From Bordetella ansorpii (lineage in GTDB: Bacteria > Pseudomonadota > Gammaproteobacteria > Burkholderiales > Burkholderiaceae_B): a stretch of 64,000 bases of DNA. The stretch is taken from NCBI RefSeq assembly GCF_900078315.1, contig NZ_FKBS01000014.1, positions 1,023,151-1,087,150 on the forward strand, written 5' to 3'. Position numbers and translations under genes: made by a program. The notes under the pieces were generated by a model. The model had not been told where the DNA came from, ran no database searches, and was given only the letters and a program-made list of their open reading frames with translations. Each line of letters opens with the position of its first letter. The stretch's first letter is position 1. Positions 9,001-16,268 of this stretch are shown here, piece by piece.

Positions 9001-11002
9001 GACCGGCTCGATTCTCGCTGGGCCGGGGGCGCATCGCATGTCCCTGTCGGGGGCCGACGCCGCGTTGCCCTCCCCATGGCGCCCGGCATTCAGCGCGCCG
9101 GGCGAGACGCAGACGTCCCGGCCTCTGGGCAATCTGTCGCCCGAGGGCGTGGGTGCCGCCGCCTACGGCAAGCCGCTGTTCGTGTTCGGCCCGAACTCGC
9201 CGCAGGAGACCTCGCTGTATGCCGATGACGCGATGCCCGCGCGTTTCTATGCCGTCGAAGGCGACGTGGTGGGCTTGACGACAGGCAACGTCCTGTCGGT
9301 GAAGGGCAGTCTTTACTACGGCCAGCCGCGCGCGCTGGACAGCTGGTACGAAGCGGCACTGCCGCTGGATGTGCGGGCAGGCCGCGACATCCTGGACCTG
9401 CATGCCGTCATGCTGCACAACAACAGCACCGACGTCTCGCGCGTGCAGGCCGGCCGCGACGTGGTCTATGCCGACCTGACGGTGGCCGGCCCCGGTACGC
9501 TGCTGCTGCAGGCGGCCCGCCAGGTGCGCCAGGACGACGTGGCCAGCGTGCGCAGTCGCGGCCCGTTGATCCGCGGCGATGCGCGCCCCGGCGCCAGCAT
9601 CGCCGTGCTGGCGGGCGTGGGCGCGGCAGGTCCTGACTACGCGGGCTTCCTGTCGCGCTACCTGGATGCGGCCAATGCGATGGCCACCGGCCCCGGCAAC
9701 GGCCTGGACACCCAGCCCGATCGCGTCGTGCAGACCTACGGCGGCGAACTGACGCTGGCAGATTGGCTGCGCACGGAGTACGGCTACAACGGCACCGAGG
9801 AAGACGCGCCCGCCGAGCTGGCGCGCCGCCAGGCGCTGCGCGACGCCGATACCAGCGGCCCGCGCCGCGACCTGGCGCAGGACTACCGCGAGGAAAGCCA
9901 GCTGTACCTGGTGAACTGGCTGCGCAGCGCGCACGGCTATCAAGGCGACGAGGACGGTGCGCGCGCCGCGCTGGACGCTCTGGCGCCGCTGCAACGCGAG
10001 GTCTATGCCCGCCAACTGTACTTCGCCGAACTGCGCGAGGGGGGCCGCGAGTACAACGACGAGACCGGCCCGCGCTTGGGCAGCTATCTGCGCGGCCGGC
10101 GTGCGATCAGCGCGTTCTTCCCGCAGGCGGATGCGCAGGGCCAGGCCTTGGCCTACAACGGCGACTTCACCATGTACGGCGGCGCCGGCCTGCACACCGA
10201 CTTCGGCGGCGCCATCCAGGTGATGACGCCGGGCGGACGTCAGGTGATCGGCCTGGAAGGCGTCGCGCCGCCATCCACCGCCGGCATCGTCACGCAAGGG
10301 CGCGGCGACATCCAGATGTACGCGCAGTCCAGCATCCTGCTGGGCCAGAGCCGCATCATGACGACCTTTGGCGGACATGTGCTGGCCTGGTCGGCCGAGG
10401 GCGACATCAACGCGGGCCGAGGTGCCAAGACCACCGTGGTCTACACGCCGCCCAAGCGCGTCTACGATGCCGTCGGCAACGTGGCGCTGAGCCCCACCGT
10501 GCCCAGCACCGGCGCGGGCATCGCCACGCTGAACCCGATCTCGGAGATTCCGCCGGGCGATGTGGACCTGATCGCACCGTTGGGCACCATCGACGCCGGC
10601 GAAGCAGGCATCCGCGTGTCGGGCAACATCAACATCGCGGCCTTGCACGTGGTGAACGCGGCCAATATCCAGGTGCAGGGCGAATCGAAGGGCATCCCGG
10701 TGGTGGCGGCGGTGAACGTGGGCGCGCTGAGCAACGCCAGCGCGGCCGCCACCAGCGCCGCGACCTCGGCGCAGGATGCCGTGGCGCGTTCACGTGCAGC
10801 GGCGCAGAAGGCGCTGCCGTCCATCATCAGCGTGCAGGTGCTGGGTTTCGGCAACGAGCCCGTGCCGAAGCCCGTGCCATCCGGCAACGAACGCGTCAGC
10901 TATGACAGCAGCAGCACGGTGCGTGTCCTGGCCGTGGGGCAACCGTCCGATGCGGCAAAGGGGCAACTGACGGCTCGGGAACGCGCGAACCTGATGCCCT
11001 GA
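2..11002 (+). CDS. Filamentous haemagglutinin-like giant surface protein (5' truncated by window)
   Basis: Very long secreted beta-helix protein of the FHA/TpsA class, exported by two-partner secretion and used in adhesion or contact-dependent functions. The frame is open to the left edge; the first start inside the window is a GTG at 26, giving 3658 residues, so the N-terminal TPS secretion domain must lie upstream. Nearly the whole chain is short Gly/Ala/Asp-rich repeats of the type GGxLxVxAGxDI, as in parallel beta-helices. The region around residues 3120-3170 (LHNNSTDVSRVQAGRDVVYA) looks like the DUF3739 region of FHA-family proteins. The tail is Ala/Ser-rich (about residues 3570-3600). 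The only cysteines I noticed are pairs at C1378/C1383 and in a duplicated segment at residues 2370-2488. No partner TpsB gene is visible here. Confidence 0.88.
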   Translation, partial: GEDGRLYSVDRAPGDLLYKGVYRGYEAASARWGEDATRYYYNPLIAPTSRFEPGYTVGRDAGTLVVSTASAVLEGRLVGETFQGTRQTEAPLPEAEGYGQSHRAQSRRGQLIVGDWRYMYDTRSRLMLPVLSATSQNIGTVVVDRDVAALAQSLDLQAALPDDRKGVLHLDTALLDDAQLGSIRIAASKSIAIDATLSTAHGGGITLYAPQIDIRADVVSRGGSIQAGNVLNQFNDGRMQDVALVPAPREMAHVNVAEGVRLDASGLWSNGMDAARAQAAGVYRNGGSVSLRGTGNVNVAEGSVIDVSSGAVLSPEGKLQGGRGGSVTLAADVLSYLTPASSGGQLVFEGQVQGFGVTGGGTLSVENGGRIVLGGAHEAAGENALWLDATLFQQGFANYAINGHGGVTVAEGAEIAPAMPVYRLTAGSMAGLPSDGHAADALSLWLPPLHDEDPKRGVLTQRQGASLALRSARSTVGGAIEIGRGARVAVDPGQSISVVGGGQITVEGRLEAPGGSLYINDIHPEGAAFDPIANARSVWIGEQAVLDVAGRAYVAVDIQGRRYGQVLDGGKIDIGGTLSWETGDYLTDRPMDLHLIIRPGALLDASGAQAVLDLPGRGETAVASNGGSIVLSSANSLYLDGALRAAAGGAGAAGGTLGLSMGDSYYVRNVNPDAGVLQARLLRLAQQQGDSVLRADLRAGEQDDTLVYGFGRIGVDRIEAGGFGNLAVRNHMIAEGDVVLQVSESLRLTGISPLTGADVARSVTLRAPYIRLDRPEAEAQNGDFYVTPSMGGEPGSNEVWKLGHRFEAQADLIDVRGIHAFMPYHDISIYSRGDVRLLPTEISTGAGGSALMGPQNLTVTAAQIYPAIGAVNAGLQAGYYGGALGVSLNNPDAVLALRSPDGAVPDMPFSVFASMRLVAPRIEQGTVVRAPLGAISIGSGQFDASSVTFLPGSVTSVSGAGLVMPYGGTVDGINYLYNGAKIQPVPAGGAGASDLESRALQIQADDITVAAGAILDLSGGGDIRGAGFVNGRGGSVDVLRHAMADSNPATGFKASGNGVYAIVPSFGGSYAPLLADAGAGLPTLGRQVTIERGLPGLPAGTYTLLPSTYALLPGAFRVEIGADAAPTSSAVRTRSGSWATQGQLGTANTGQRNALSNALLVTPADVVRRHSQYNETSYADYLVADAARRGIPRAMLPIDASLLELRLLKGAGMGGKLALDMQGEARFAPAAGSDGFGGTLVVNPVNLGLEILAPGQAPVLGAQAVSVFADALNALKPSRLVLGGSMRNYDGSAAQLVAGGSANLVVRSGAILSAPELILSGTAHGRIVVEPGATLTTLGQGPVRMDTRSGYYLRSDGVGTLVVSNGNVNIVPPTYENATRIDLGACWTADCAGVARIVSEGTIAAATNGVLAIGEAAEYGTRNLLMSVASINLGSAQSLAAAQAAGHLPPGMALSQDLLNSLLRGNTALGAPALESLILSAGDAVNVFGSVTLDTRGTGGASSLQRLVLGAPAIYGYGAAADVATIAANEFVWAGSLAADRASLAPGYGTPAAPGGAVLDRLGDGTLNIAADVIRFDAAPYSTATSLAPAQRLVLGFSALNLNADRMVTGNKTGKLEFYHRPDRYEAGTGWTYQGGDLTVRTPMLTGEAGSVLTLHAGGTLQARGTGAAHEARDALGATVNLAGQRILLDTAVVLPSGRLALEAEGDITLADGAQIDLAGREIALYDARRYSWGGDLVMKSEAGNIAQAAGSRVDLSARYNRAGTLQATALGESAGRVDLAGGIVGTASGVYNAGGTYVPYETAEVALRAQTLADFSGLNARLNEGGVFGARRFQIKQGDLTVGDEVRARHVEIVVDGGSLTVNGRIDASGAQVGSIRLAAQGDLRVNGLLDTHGQYLRRDSYGKIIDAPNRAIIELTSRQGTLVLGQGASFDLRAGTEVPQYHDGQARGTLDLNVRRTGGDDARGALAGSGDGADGVALDVAGTPVILGAKAVSVNAFRRYTDAPLAAQPDVTGKTPQLISQDYFGDETRGIHKENLDFMAAAGANTALGATLARLGAQLRPGVEIASATADGDLTVVGDLDLSNYRYGPQADPTRRGYGTPGVLVLRAGGNLNIYGSINDGFGLAPESPDDKGWQLVEGRYSSTSGQTPFGQELVIPIDGVQLETGTIFPAGSTLNYDVKVQAATLPAGTELPTTMTLNGNLSLPAGLVLTGDVITADGTLYAAGSVLKDTLNLTADARLGAGFRLRSQAAFKAFTWPKGAKLAANLVLAERLTLARGARIPSNTTVELVGDAPVSLRPAGPDGRQGRNWALAPMLGEGATSWSMMLVAGADLGSADMRARNVLGEGDIVLADAHFGQIAFGQRTIELVGGGPMAVTEAGALGIFGDAALAGMTQEEIDTWLQENWGASWKDFFGDATLASMCDWGPSYCVATPSPPKVTEAGAVGIFGDAALAGMTQTEIDTWLQANWGASWKDFFGDATLSSMCDWDPGYCLVEGGTEQETYTHSYASRLPLFSVLRTGTGDLSLLAGRDVGMVSAYGVYTAGAVTSLGAADARFNLPRGQKDGNGVLGMVQRDGRYDAAMAAYQAWYPDHGGNLTIAAGRDVYGDNWGSRANAASLAESQPYFSQEASAQVGNWLWRQGNQGSSGIEDIAASWWINFGAYANTRPYEGGLSKVTTDGGGTRMYGFTGFGTLGGGNLDISAGRHAGVVDARGDSLASRSATSPRSQGLVAAVGSTGRVLDGELVLTGGGDLNVRVGGALNPNARATQQSDGSGSPTSNHYDLGGALDDLDLNGVLTNLRGTLAVSAGNIGAISLKYGDGGGVRATDPFAVGGGLSFGGPRLILGDATAWLDTRGDLVLGAAGDAGRVRQPNTSPYRLVGQADPVIGGGEGWFSLWTPSTSVNLFSAGGNLTPMTANNAFRTSDVNEESAPGSQVYYVYPSQLRAVAAGGDIMLASLNVANYDSLMLAPAPSGTQFQTADRPTDSFEAQAGRLDMLATGSILAGPGAHRMSLSGADAALPSPWRPAFSAPGETQTSRPLGNLSPEGVGAAAYGKPLFVFGPNSPQETSLYADDAMPARFYAVEGDVVGLTTGNVLSVKGSLYYGQPRALDSWYEAALPLDVRAGRDILDLHAVMLHNNSTDVSRVQAGRDVVYADLTVAGPGTLLLQAARQVRQDDVASVRSRGPLIRGDARPGASIAVLAGVGAAGPDYAGFLSRYLDAANAMATGPGNGLDTQPDRVVQTYGGELTLADWLRTEYGYNGTEEDAPAELARRQALRDADTSGPRRDLAQDYREESQLYLVNWLRSAHGYQGDEDGARAALDALAPLQREVYARQLYFAELREGGREYNDETGPRLGSYLRGRRAISAFFPQADAQGQALAYNGDFTMYGGAGLHTDFGGAIQVMTPGGRQVIGLEGVAPPSTAGIVTQGRGDIQMYAQSSILLGQSRIMTTFGGHVLAWSAEGDINAGRGAKTTVVYTPPKRVYDAVGNVALSPTVPSTGAGIATLNPISEIPPGDVDLIAPLGTIDAGEAGIRVSGNINIAALHVVNAANIQVQGESKGIPVVAAVNVGALSNASAAATSAATSAQDAVARSRAAAQKALPSIISVQVLGFGNEPVPKPVPSGNERVSYDSSSTVRVLAVGQPSDAAKGQLTARERANLMP
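7133..7486 (+). repeat. Two-copy 63-codon in-frame tandem repeat inside the FHA-like gene
   Basis: Two 165-bp units begin at 7133 and 7322, a period of 189 bp. Both encode the pattern VTEAGA(L/V)GIFGDAALAG, then a Trp-rich stretch (NWGASWKDFFGDAT), and end in MCDW-x-P-x-YC. The units share an uninterrupted run of about 45 identical bases near their 3' ends, which points to recent duplication. The segment is Cys- and Trp-containing and is unlike the glycine-rich beta-helix repeats around it. Confidence 0.9.
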
Positions 11003-11016
11003 GCGCTGGGCATCAT

Positions 11017-11058
11017 GGCAGGCACTGCGGCGTCCTGCGCGGCGCCGCAATGCCTGCC
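11017..11058. terminator. Long hairpin after the FHA-like gene, possible terminator
   Basis: Arms at 11017-11032 and 11043-11058 pair over 16 positions with one C-A mismatch and a 10-base loop, 14 bases after the stop codon. There is no clear U-tract after it, so intrinsic termination is doubtful; it may instead stabilise the 3' end of the giant mRNA. Confidence 0.4.
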
Positions 11059-11231
11059 GATAAGAACCTGATTCAGTCTTTCGTCAGTGCTCGTTGCCGT
11101 CCAGCGGAACGCCGCCGGTAAGCGTTGGTAAGGTTTGCGGCGCAATGGTTGCCCCATGCCCGCTTGAAACCCGACTGTCATCGCCGCTGCCTACCTTATC
11201 CCGCACTCGACATTCGATGAGGACGAGGTTC

Positions 11232-12833
11232 ATGGCCGACACGACTTACGAACAGACCGCTCCCGCAGGGGCTGCGCCGCATCCGCTGGACAAGCGCGGC
11301 AACGACAAGCTGTTCACCTCGGTATTCATGCTGGTGGTGGTGCTGGGCCTGACGTATGTGGGTTACGCGCTGTCCCAGGACCTGGAGAACGCTTCGCAGG
11401 CCGTGCCCTGGATCCTGCTGGGCCTGGCCCTGCTGATCGCGCTGGGCTTCGAGTTCGTCAACGGTTTCCATGACACGGCCAACGCCGTGGCCACCGTCAT
11501 CTACACGCGCTCCATGCCCGCGCAGGTCGCCGTGCTGTGGTCGGGCTTCTTCAACTTCCTGGGCGTGCTGACGTCCAGCGGCGCGGTGGCCTTCGGCATC
11601 ATCTCGCTCTTGCCCGTCGAGCTGATCCTGCAGGTCGGATCGGGCGCGGGCATGGCGATGGTGTTCGCGCTGCTCATGGCCGCCATCGTGTGGAATCTGG
11701 GCACCTGGTATTTCGGCCTGCCGTCGTCCAGCTCGCACACGCTGGTGGGCTCGATCATCGGCGTGGGCCTGGCCAACCAGTTCATGGCGCCCGCCGGCAG
11801 CGCCACCAGCGGCGTCGACTGGTCGCAGGCCAGCAGCGTGGGCCTGTCGCTGCTGGTGTCGCCCGTGGTGGGCTTCGGCCTGGCCGCGTTGCTGCTGCTG
11901 GCGATGAAGTCGCTGGTGCGCAACCGGGCGCTGTACGAAGCGCCGGGCGCAAATCCTCCGCCCCGGTGGATCCGCGGCCTGCTCATCTTCACGTGCACGG
12001 GCGTCAGTTTCGCGCACGGTTCCAACGATGGCCAGAAAGGCATGGGCCTGATTATGCTGATCCTGATCGGCGTGGTGCCCACGGCGTTTGCCTTGAACCG
12101 CACGCCCGGCGCCAACGCGCTGGAGCACTACAAGGAAACCGCCGTGCAGGTCGAGACCGTGCTGGCCAAGTACGCCAAGCCGGGCATTCCCGTGCCCGAC
12201 GCGCGCGCGGCCATCAGCAACACGGTCAAGACGCGCGAGTGGTCCGACCAGACCACGCCCGCGCTGGTCGCCTTCATCAAGGAGACGCGCGAGCGCGTGT
12301 CTCCGTACTCGGCCGACACGCTGCCACGGGCCGCGGTCAGCAACACGCGCAACGATATCTACATGATCGGCGAGACGCTGAAGCTGATCGACAAGAAGCA
12401 TCAGCTGGACGTGTCGGACGCCGACATGGCGGTCATCGAGCGCTATCACGACGCGGTCGACAACGCGACCAAGTTCATTCCCCTGTGGGTGAAGGTGGCG
12501 GTAGCCCTGGCGCTGGGCCTGGGCACGATGGTGGGCTGGAAGCGCATCGTGGTCACCGTGGGCGAGAAGATCGGCAAGACGCACCTGACGTACGGGCAGG
12601 GGGCGTCCGCCGAGCTGGTGGCGATGGGCACCATCGGCGCGGCCGACTTCATGGGCTTGCCGGTGTCGACCACGCATGTGCTGTCGTCGGGCGTGGCGGG
12701 CACGATGGCCGCCAACGGCTCGGGCCTGCAATGGGGCACCGTGCGCAACATGCTGCTGGCGTGGGTGCTGACGCTGCCGGCCTCGATCGCGCTGGCGTTC
12801 GGGTTGTTCGTGGTGCTGCGGCAGGTGTTCTGA
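11232..12833 (+). CDS. Inorganic phosphate transporter, Pit family
   Basis: Low-affinity proton- or metal-coupled phosphate permease of the inner membrane (PF01384 type), 533 residues, close to the size of E. coli PitA. The N-terminal half carries the family signature GFEFVNGFHDTANAVATVIY, and a second signature copy (FMGLPVSTTHVLSSGVAG) lies near the C-terminus. Roughly ten hydrophobic segments are split by a soluble loop of about 120 residues (around 300-420). I chose ATG 11232 because it follows the purine-rich GAGGACGAGG at about 11219-11228; an in-frame ATG at 11217 is possible. There is no phoU-like pit accessory gene beside it, unlike many Pit operons. Confidence 0.93.
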   Translation: MADTTYEQTAPAGAAPHPLDKRGNDKLFTSVFMLVVVLGLTYVGYALSQDLENASQAVPWILLGLALLIALGFEFVNGFHDTANAVATVIYTRSMPAQVAVLWSGFFNFLGVLTSSGAVAFGIISLLPVELILQVGSGAGMAMVFALLMAAIVWNLGTWYFGLPSSSSHTLVGSIIGVGLANQFMAPAGSATSGVDWSQASSVGLSLLVSPVVGFGLAALLLLAMKSLVRNRALYEAPGANPPPRWIRGLLIFTCTGVSFAHGSNDGQKGMGLIMLILIGVVPTAFALNRTPGANALEHYKETAVQVETVLAKYAKPGIPVPDARAAISNTVKTREWSDQTTPALVAFIKETRERVSPYSADTLPRAAVSNTRNDIYMIGETLKLIDKKHQLDVSDADMAVIERYHDAVDNATKFIPLWVKVAVALALGLGTMVGWKRIVVTVGEKIGKTHLTYGQGASAELVAMGTIGAADFMGLPVSTTHVLSSGVAGTMAANGSGLQWGTVRNMLLAWVLTLPASIALAFGLFVVLRQVF

Positions 12834-12878
12834 GCGGAGGAGGTTTCGGACGCGCTCGGGACAATGCCGCCGGGGGGG

Positions 12879-12930
12879 TGAACTGACCCCGGAATTTGGA
12901 CATGAATCCGACTTTCGGGGGGGCAGTTCC
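12879..12930. mobile_element. Probable insertion-sequence end relic (paired imperfect inverted repeats)
   Basis: A 24-base sequence starting TGAACTGACCCC at 12879-12902 is followed 4 bases later by a 24-base sequence at 12907-12930 whose reverse complement starts GGAACTGCCCCC. The pair resembles left and right ends of an IS3-like element brought together with the transposase lost. The family assignment is from memory of end sequences and is weak; the inverted repeat itself is seen directly. The rest of 12834-13046 holds nothing else I can name. Confidence 0.4.
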
Positions 12931-13046
12931 GGATGGCGGTGTTCCGTTGCAGAGGGACATTTATTGCTCTACGTAGATGCCGATCTGGCGGCACGTGGCG
13001 ATGACGCCTAGAGTGCGGGTTTCCTGTTCCGCGGGGAAGCCGCTTC

Positions 13047-14084
13047 ATGGACCACGACAGCCCGCGCGATCACGAGGACTACGATTCTGCCTGGAAGGAA
13101 GCGCTGGAGTGCTTTCTTCCCGAAGCCATCGCAATGTTCTCGCCTTCGTTGCATGCGCGGATCGACTGGCATCAGCCGCCGACGTTCCTGGACAAAGAGT
13201 TCCAGGATCTTGTTCCGGGCATAGGCCGAAGCCGTCGCCATGTGGATAAACTGGTTCGGTTGGCCTTGAAGTGCAGTCGCTATCCGCGGCTGCTGCTGCA
13301 TGTCGAGGTCGAAAGCCGGCGTCCTTCCATCGCGGTGTTGCGACGGACAACCTTGCGCGTGCGGCAGTACGATTACCGCATCCATGATCGCTATGTGCTG
13401 CGGCCCGCACTCGCCCAGGACGATGCGCAAGTGTTCGTCACGGTCTGCTCATTGGTGATTTTTACGCGCGGTGCGGGACCTGATCGTCTGACGGCCGAAC
13501 ATCAGTCTATTCAGAACGCGCGGCCATTGCGATATCGATCCCTCTTTCTGGAAAGCTGGCTAGCGCGGTGGCCGGAACTGCGAACCCTGGCGCGCAGCAA
13601 TCCTTTCGGCGTGATCGTGATGGCGCAACTGCTGGCCCAGCAACATCGTCGCCCCCAGAGAATGCCGGCAAAGCTCGGACTGGTCCGCTTTCTGCTCGAA
13701 CTGCGCTATCCCGGCGTGCAATCCAGTACCTTGCTCAGACTGATCGACTGGATGCTGGCGTTGCCTGCCGAGCAGGAAAACGCCTACGTCCGCGCAGTCG
13801 AAGACATCAAGAAGGAGTCCTCAATGGCTTACGTCACCAGCTTTGAACGGGTCTATACCAAACGCGGTATCGAGATCGGCCTCAAACAAGGCGAAGAGAT
13901 CGGCCTCAAGGAAGGCGAAAGGCGCGCCTGGTCGACGGCGTTGCACGATCAGCTCGAGCAGAAGTTCGGCTCGATTCCCGATTGGGCATCGCAACAGATC
14001 GAACAAGCGGAGACCGCTCAACTGCGCAACTGGCTGCGCCGTATTTTTGCTGCCGAATCGCCGCAGGCCTTGTTCAACGGCTAA
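13047..14084 (+). CDS. Rpn-family PD-(D/E)XK nuclease with DUF4351-like tail
   Basis: 345-residue member of the Rpn / transposase_31 family: DNA nucleases linked to RecA-independent recombination and, in recent work, phage defence. The N-terminal two thirds show the family layout: FLDKEFQDLV near residue 50, the metal-site Asp in RRHVDKLVRL near 70, and the nuclease core LLLHVEVESRR near 95, where the usual EVQ reads EVE. YDYRIHDRY follows. The C-terminal 86 residues hold a duplicated GxEIGLKxGE motif and a DUF4351-like end (LEQKFG...LRNWLRRIFAAESPQALF). It stands alone between a transporter and ruvC (convergent, 22-bp gap) beside an IS-like relic, consistent with a mobile gene. An internal start is listed separately. 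Confidence 0.85.
   Translation: MDHDSPRDHEDYDSAWKEALECFLPEAIAMFSPSLHARIDWHQPPTFLDKEFQDLVPGIGRSRRHVDKLVRLALKCSRYPRLLLHVEVESRRPSIAVLRRTTLRVRQYDYRIHDRYVLRPALAQDDAQVFVTVCSLVIFTRGAGPDRLTAEHQSIQNARPLRYRSLFLESWLARWPELRTLARSNPFGVIVMAQLLAQQHRRPQRMPAKLGLVRFLLELRYPGVQSSTLLRLIDWMLALPAEQENAYVRAVEDIKKESSMAYVTSFERVYTKRGIEIGLKQGEEIGLKEGERRAWSTALHDQLEQKFGSIPDWASQQIEQAETAQLRNWLRRIFAAESPQALFNG
13812..13817 (+). promoter_or_regulatory. Strong internal Shine-Dalgarno within the rpn gene
   Basis: AAGGAG lies 6 bases before an in-frame ATG at 13824 (also TCC TCA between). No site this good precedes the ATG of the full-length gene at 13047, so internal initiation is likely efficient. Confidence 0.7.
13824..14084 (+). 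CDS. Candidate intragenic antitoxin RpnS (C-terminal part of the Rpn protein)
   Basis: An in-frame internal ATG with a strong ribosome site would give an 86-residue protein identical to the C-terminal tail of the Rpn nuclease. It starts MAYVTSFERVYTKRG, continues with two copies of an EIGLK(Q/E)GE motif and ends with the DUF4351-like helices; it lacks all nuclease residues. From published work on E. coli Rpn proteins, as I recall it, such internally started C-terminal proteins block their own nuclease and the pair acts in antiphage defence. Applying that here is inference from the position of the start and the domain break. Confidence 0.6.
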   Translation: MAYVTSFERVYTKRGIEIGLKQGEEIGLKEGERRAWSTALHDQLEQKFGSIPDWASQQIEQAETAQLRNWLRRIFAAESPQALFNG

Positions 14085-14106
14085 CATCCGCTGCGTGCGC
14101 GAACCT

Positions 14107-14658
14107 TCACCCCACCAATCGCCCATTCCGCACCCCAGGCCGCGTGCCCCGCGCTCCAACGCGCTCCAGCACACTTCCCAATCGCTGCTGCAGCGGTCCC
14201 ACATGCGCATGGCAGATCGCGCAGGCCAGGGCGTCGGCCGAGTCCGGCGCGGGCGTGCCGTCCAGCGACAACAGCCGCTGCACCATCATCTGCACCTGTT
14301 CCTTGGCCGCACGCCCCGTGCCGACCACCGCCTTCTTGATCTGCAAGGCGGTGTACTCGTGCACGTCCAGGCCGCTGTCGGCCAGCGCGCACAGCGCCGC
14401 GCCGCGGGCCTGGCCCAGCAGCAGGGTGGAAGCAGGATTGGTGTTCAGAAAGACGATTTCAAGCGCAGCCACGTCGGGCTGCGTCTCGCGGGCCACCTGG
14501 CGCAGGTTGTCCAGGATGACCTTCAACCGCTGGGGAAGCGGCAGGGCCGGCGGCACGACGATGGTGCCGCTGGCCACATACCGCAGACGCATGCCCTCGG
14601 AATCGATCACACCGAAACCGGTGCGGCGCAGGCCAGGATCGATACCGAGGACGCGCAT
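14107..14658 (-). CDS. ruvC: Holliday junction resolvase RuvC
   Basis: 183-residue endodeoxyribonuclease that cuts Holliday junctions after RuvAB branch migration. The start [18 protein letters not shown] is the family signature. The four acidic metal ligands are seen as D7, E67, D139 and D142, and [15 protein letters not shown] is the conserved DNA-binding stretch near residue 110. It follows purH after only 4 bases, so the two are almost certainly on one mRNA. No ruvAB genes are in the window. Confidence 0.97.
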   Translation of the reverse strand: MRVLGIDPGLRRTGFGVIDSEGMRLRYVASGTIVVPPALPLPQRLKVILDNLRQVARETQPDVAALEIVFLNTNPASTLLLGQARGAALCALADSGLDVHEYTALQIKKAVVGTGRAAKEQVQMMVQRLLSLDGTPAPDSADALACAICHAHVGPLQQRLGSVLERVGARGTRPGVRNGRLVG

Positions 14659-14662
14659 CCGG

Positions 14663-16252
14663 TCAGTGACGGAAGTGGCGGGTGCCGGTCAGCACCATCG
14701 CGATGCCGTGCTCGTCGGCGGCGGCGATCACTTCGTCGTCACGCACGCTGCCGCCGGGCTGGATCACGCAGGTCGCGCCCGCGGCCACCACCACGTCCAG
14801 GCCGTCGCGGAACGGGAAGAAGGCATCCGACGCCACCGCCGAGCCGCGCAGCGTCAGGCCGGCGTTCTCGGCCTTGATCGATGCGATGCGGGCCGAGTCG
14901 ATGCGGCTCATCTGGCCGGCGCCCACGCCCAGCGTCATGCCGCCGGCGCAGAACACGATGGCGTTCGACTTCACGTACTTGGCGACCTTCCAGGCAAATG
15001 CCAGGTCGTCCATTTCGGCGTCGGTCGGCGCGCGCTTGCTGACCACCTTCAGCGCATCGCGCGGCACGGCGTAGGCGTCGGGGGTCTGCACCAGCCAGCC
15101 GCCGCCCACGCGCTTGACGTCCAGCGCGTTCTGGCCCGGGCCCATCGGCACCTGCAGCACGCGCACGTTCTTCTTGCCGGCCAGGATGGCCAGCGCGGCG
15201 CCGTCATAGGCGGGCGCCAGCAGCACTTCCATGAACTGGCCGCCGACGGCTTCGGCCGTGGCCGCGTCCACAGGACGGTTGAAGGCGATGATGCCGCCGA
15301 ACGCCGACGTGGGGTCGGTCTTGAAAGCCTTCTGGTAGGCCGCCAGCGGATCGGCGGCCACGGCCACGCCGCACGGGTTGGCGTGCTTGACGATGACGCA
15401 GGCCGGCGTGTCGAAGCCGCGCACGCATTCCCAGGCGGCATCGGCGTCGGCGATGTTGTTGTAGGACAGTTCCTTGCCCTGCAACTGCTGGTAGTTGCCC
15501 AAGAGGCCGGCCGGACGCTGCGCATCGACGTAGAAGGCGGCGCTTTGATGAGGGTTCTCGCCGTAGCGCAGCGCCTGTTCCTGGCGCACTTGCAGCGTCA
15601 GCACGCGCGGCCATTCCTGGCGGGCGGGCTCGGCATCCTGCGCGGGGGCGGGTTCGGTCAGGCTGCTCAGGTAGGCGGCGATGGCGCCGTCGTAAGCAGC
15701 GGTATGCGCGTAGACCTTGCCGGCCAGTTCCAGGCGCAGGGCGTACGAGGTCTTGCCCGACTGGTCGATCTCGGTCAGCACGCGGTTGTAGTCCACCGGA
15801 TCGATGACGACGGTGACGCCGCCTTCCTCGGTGCCGTGGTTCTTGGCCGCGGCGCGCAGCATGGCCGGGCCGCCGATGTCGATGTTCTCGACGGCGTCGG
15901 CGAACGTGCAGCCCGCCTTCGCGATGGTCTCGCGGAAGGGATACAGGTTCACCACCAGCATGTCGATGCGGTCGATGCCGTGCTTGCCCAGCGTTTCAAG
16001 GTGCTCGGCGCTGTCGCGGCGCGCCAGCAGGCCGCCGTGGATCTTGGGATGCAGCGTCTTGACGCGGCCGTCCAGGATCTCGGGCTGGCCGGTGTGCTCG
16101 GCTACTTCGGTCACGGGCAGGCCGGACTCGGCCAGCAGGCGGGCGGTGCCGCCGGTGGACAGCAGGCGCACGCCGCGCGTGTGCAGCGCGCGTGCGAATT
16201 CGACGATGCCGGTCTTGTCGGAGACCGAAAGCAGGGCAGTTTCGATTTTCAT
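14663..16252 (-). CDS. purH: Bifunctional AICAR transformylase / IMP cyclohydrolase PurH
   Basis: Catalyses the last two steps of de novo IMP synthesis: formyl transfer from 10-formyl-THF to AICAR, then ring closure. 529 residues, the normal length. Residues 1-150 form the MGS-like cyclohydrolase domain ([34 protein letters not shown]). The transformylase domain follows, with the catalytic Lys-His pair in [10 protein letters not shown] at about residue 290 and [10 protein letters not shown] near 485. I chose the ATG at 16252 ([13 protein letters not shown]), the conserved start; it lies 16 bases after the fis stop. Confidence 0.97.
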   Translation of the reverse strand: MKIETALLSVSDKTGIVEFARALHTRGVRLLSTGGTARLLAESGLPVTEVAEHTGQPEILDGRVKTLHPKIHGGLLARRDSAEHLETLGKHGIDRIDMLVVNLYPFRETIAKAGCTFADAVENIDIGGPAMLRAAAKNHGTEEGGVTVVIDPVDYNRVLTEIDQSGKTSYALRLELAGKVYAHTAAYDGAIAAYLSSLTEPAPAQDAEPARQEWPRVLTLQVRQEQALRYGENPHQSAAFYVDAQRPAGLLGNYQQLQGKELSYNNIADADAAWECVRGFDTPACVIVKHANPCGVAVAADPLAAYQKAFKTDPTSAFGGIIAFNRPVDAATAEAVGGQFMEVLLAPAYDGAALAILAGKKNVRVLQVPMGPGQNALDVKRVGGGWLVQTPDAYAVPRDALKVVSKRAPTDAEMDDLAFAWKVAKYVKSNAIVFCAGGMTLGVGAGQMSRIDSARIASIKAENAGLTLRGSAVASDAFFPFRDGLDVVVAAGATCVIQPGGSVRDDEVIAAADEHGIAMVLTGTRHFRH

Positions 16253-16268
16253 GGGCAGAAGGAACGGG

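Noticed and set aside
6614-10648. 1344-codon open frame on the minus strand under the FHA-like gene
   Set aside because: It is the shadow of a GC-rich repetitive gene: Arg/His/Gln-rich translation, no domain, and the plus-strand frame has clear FHA similarity.
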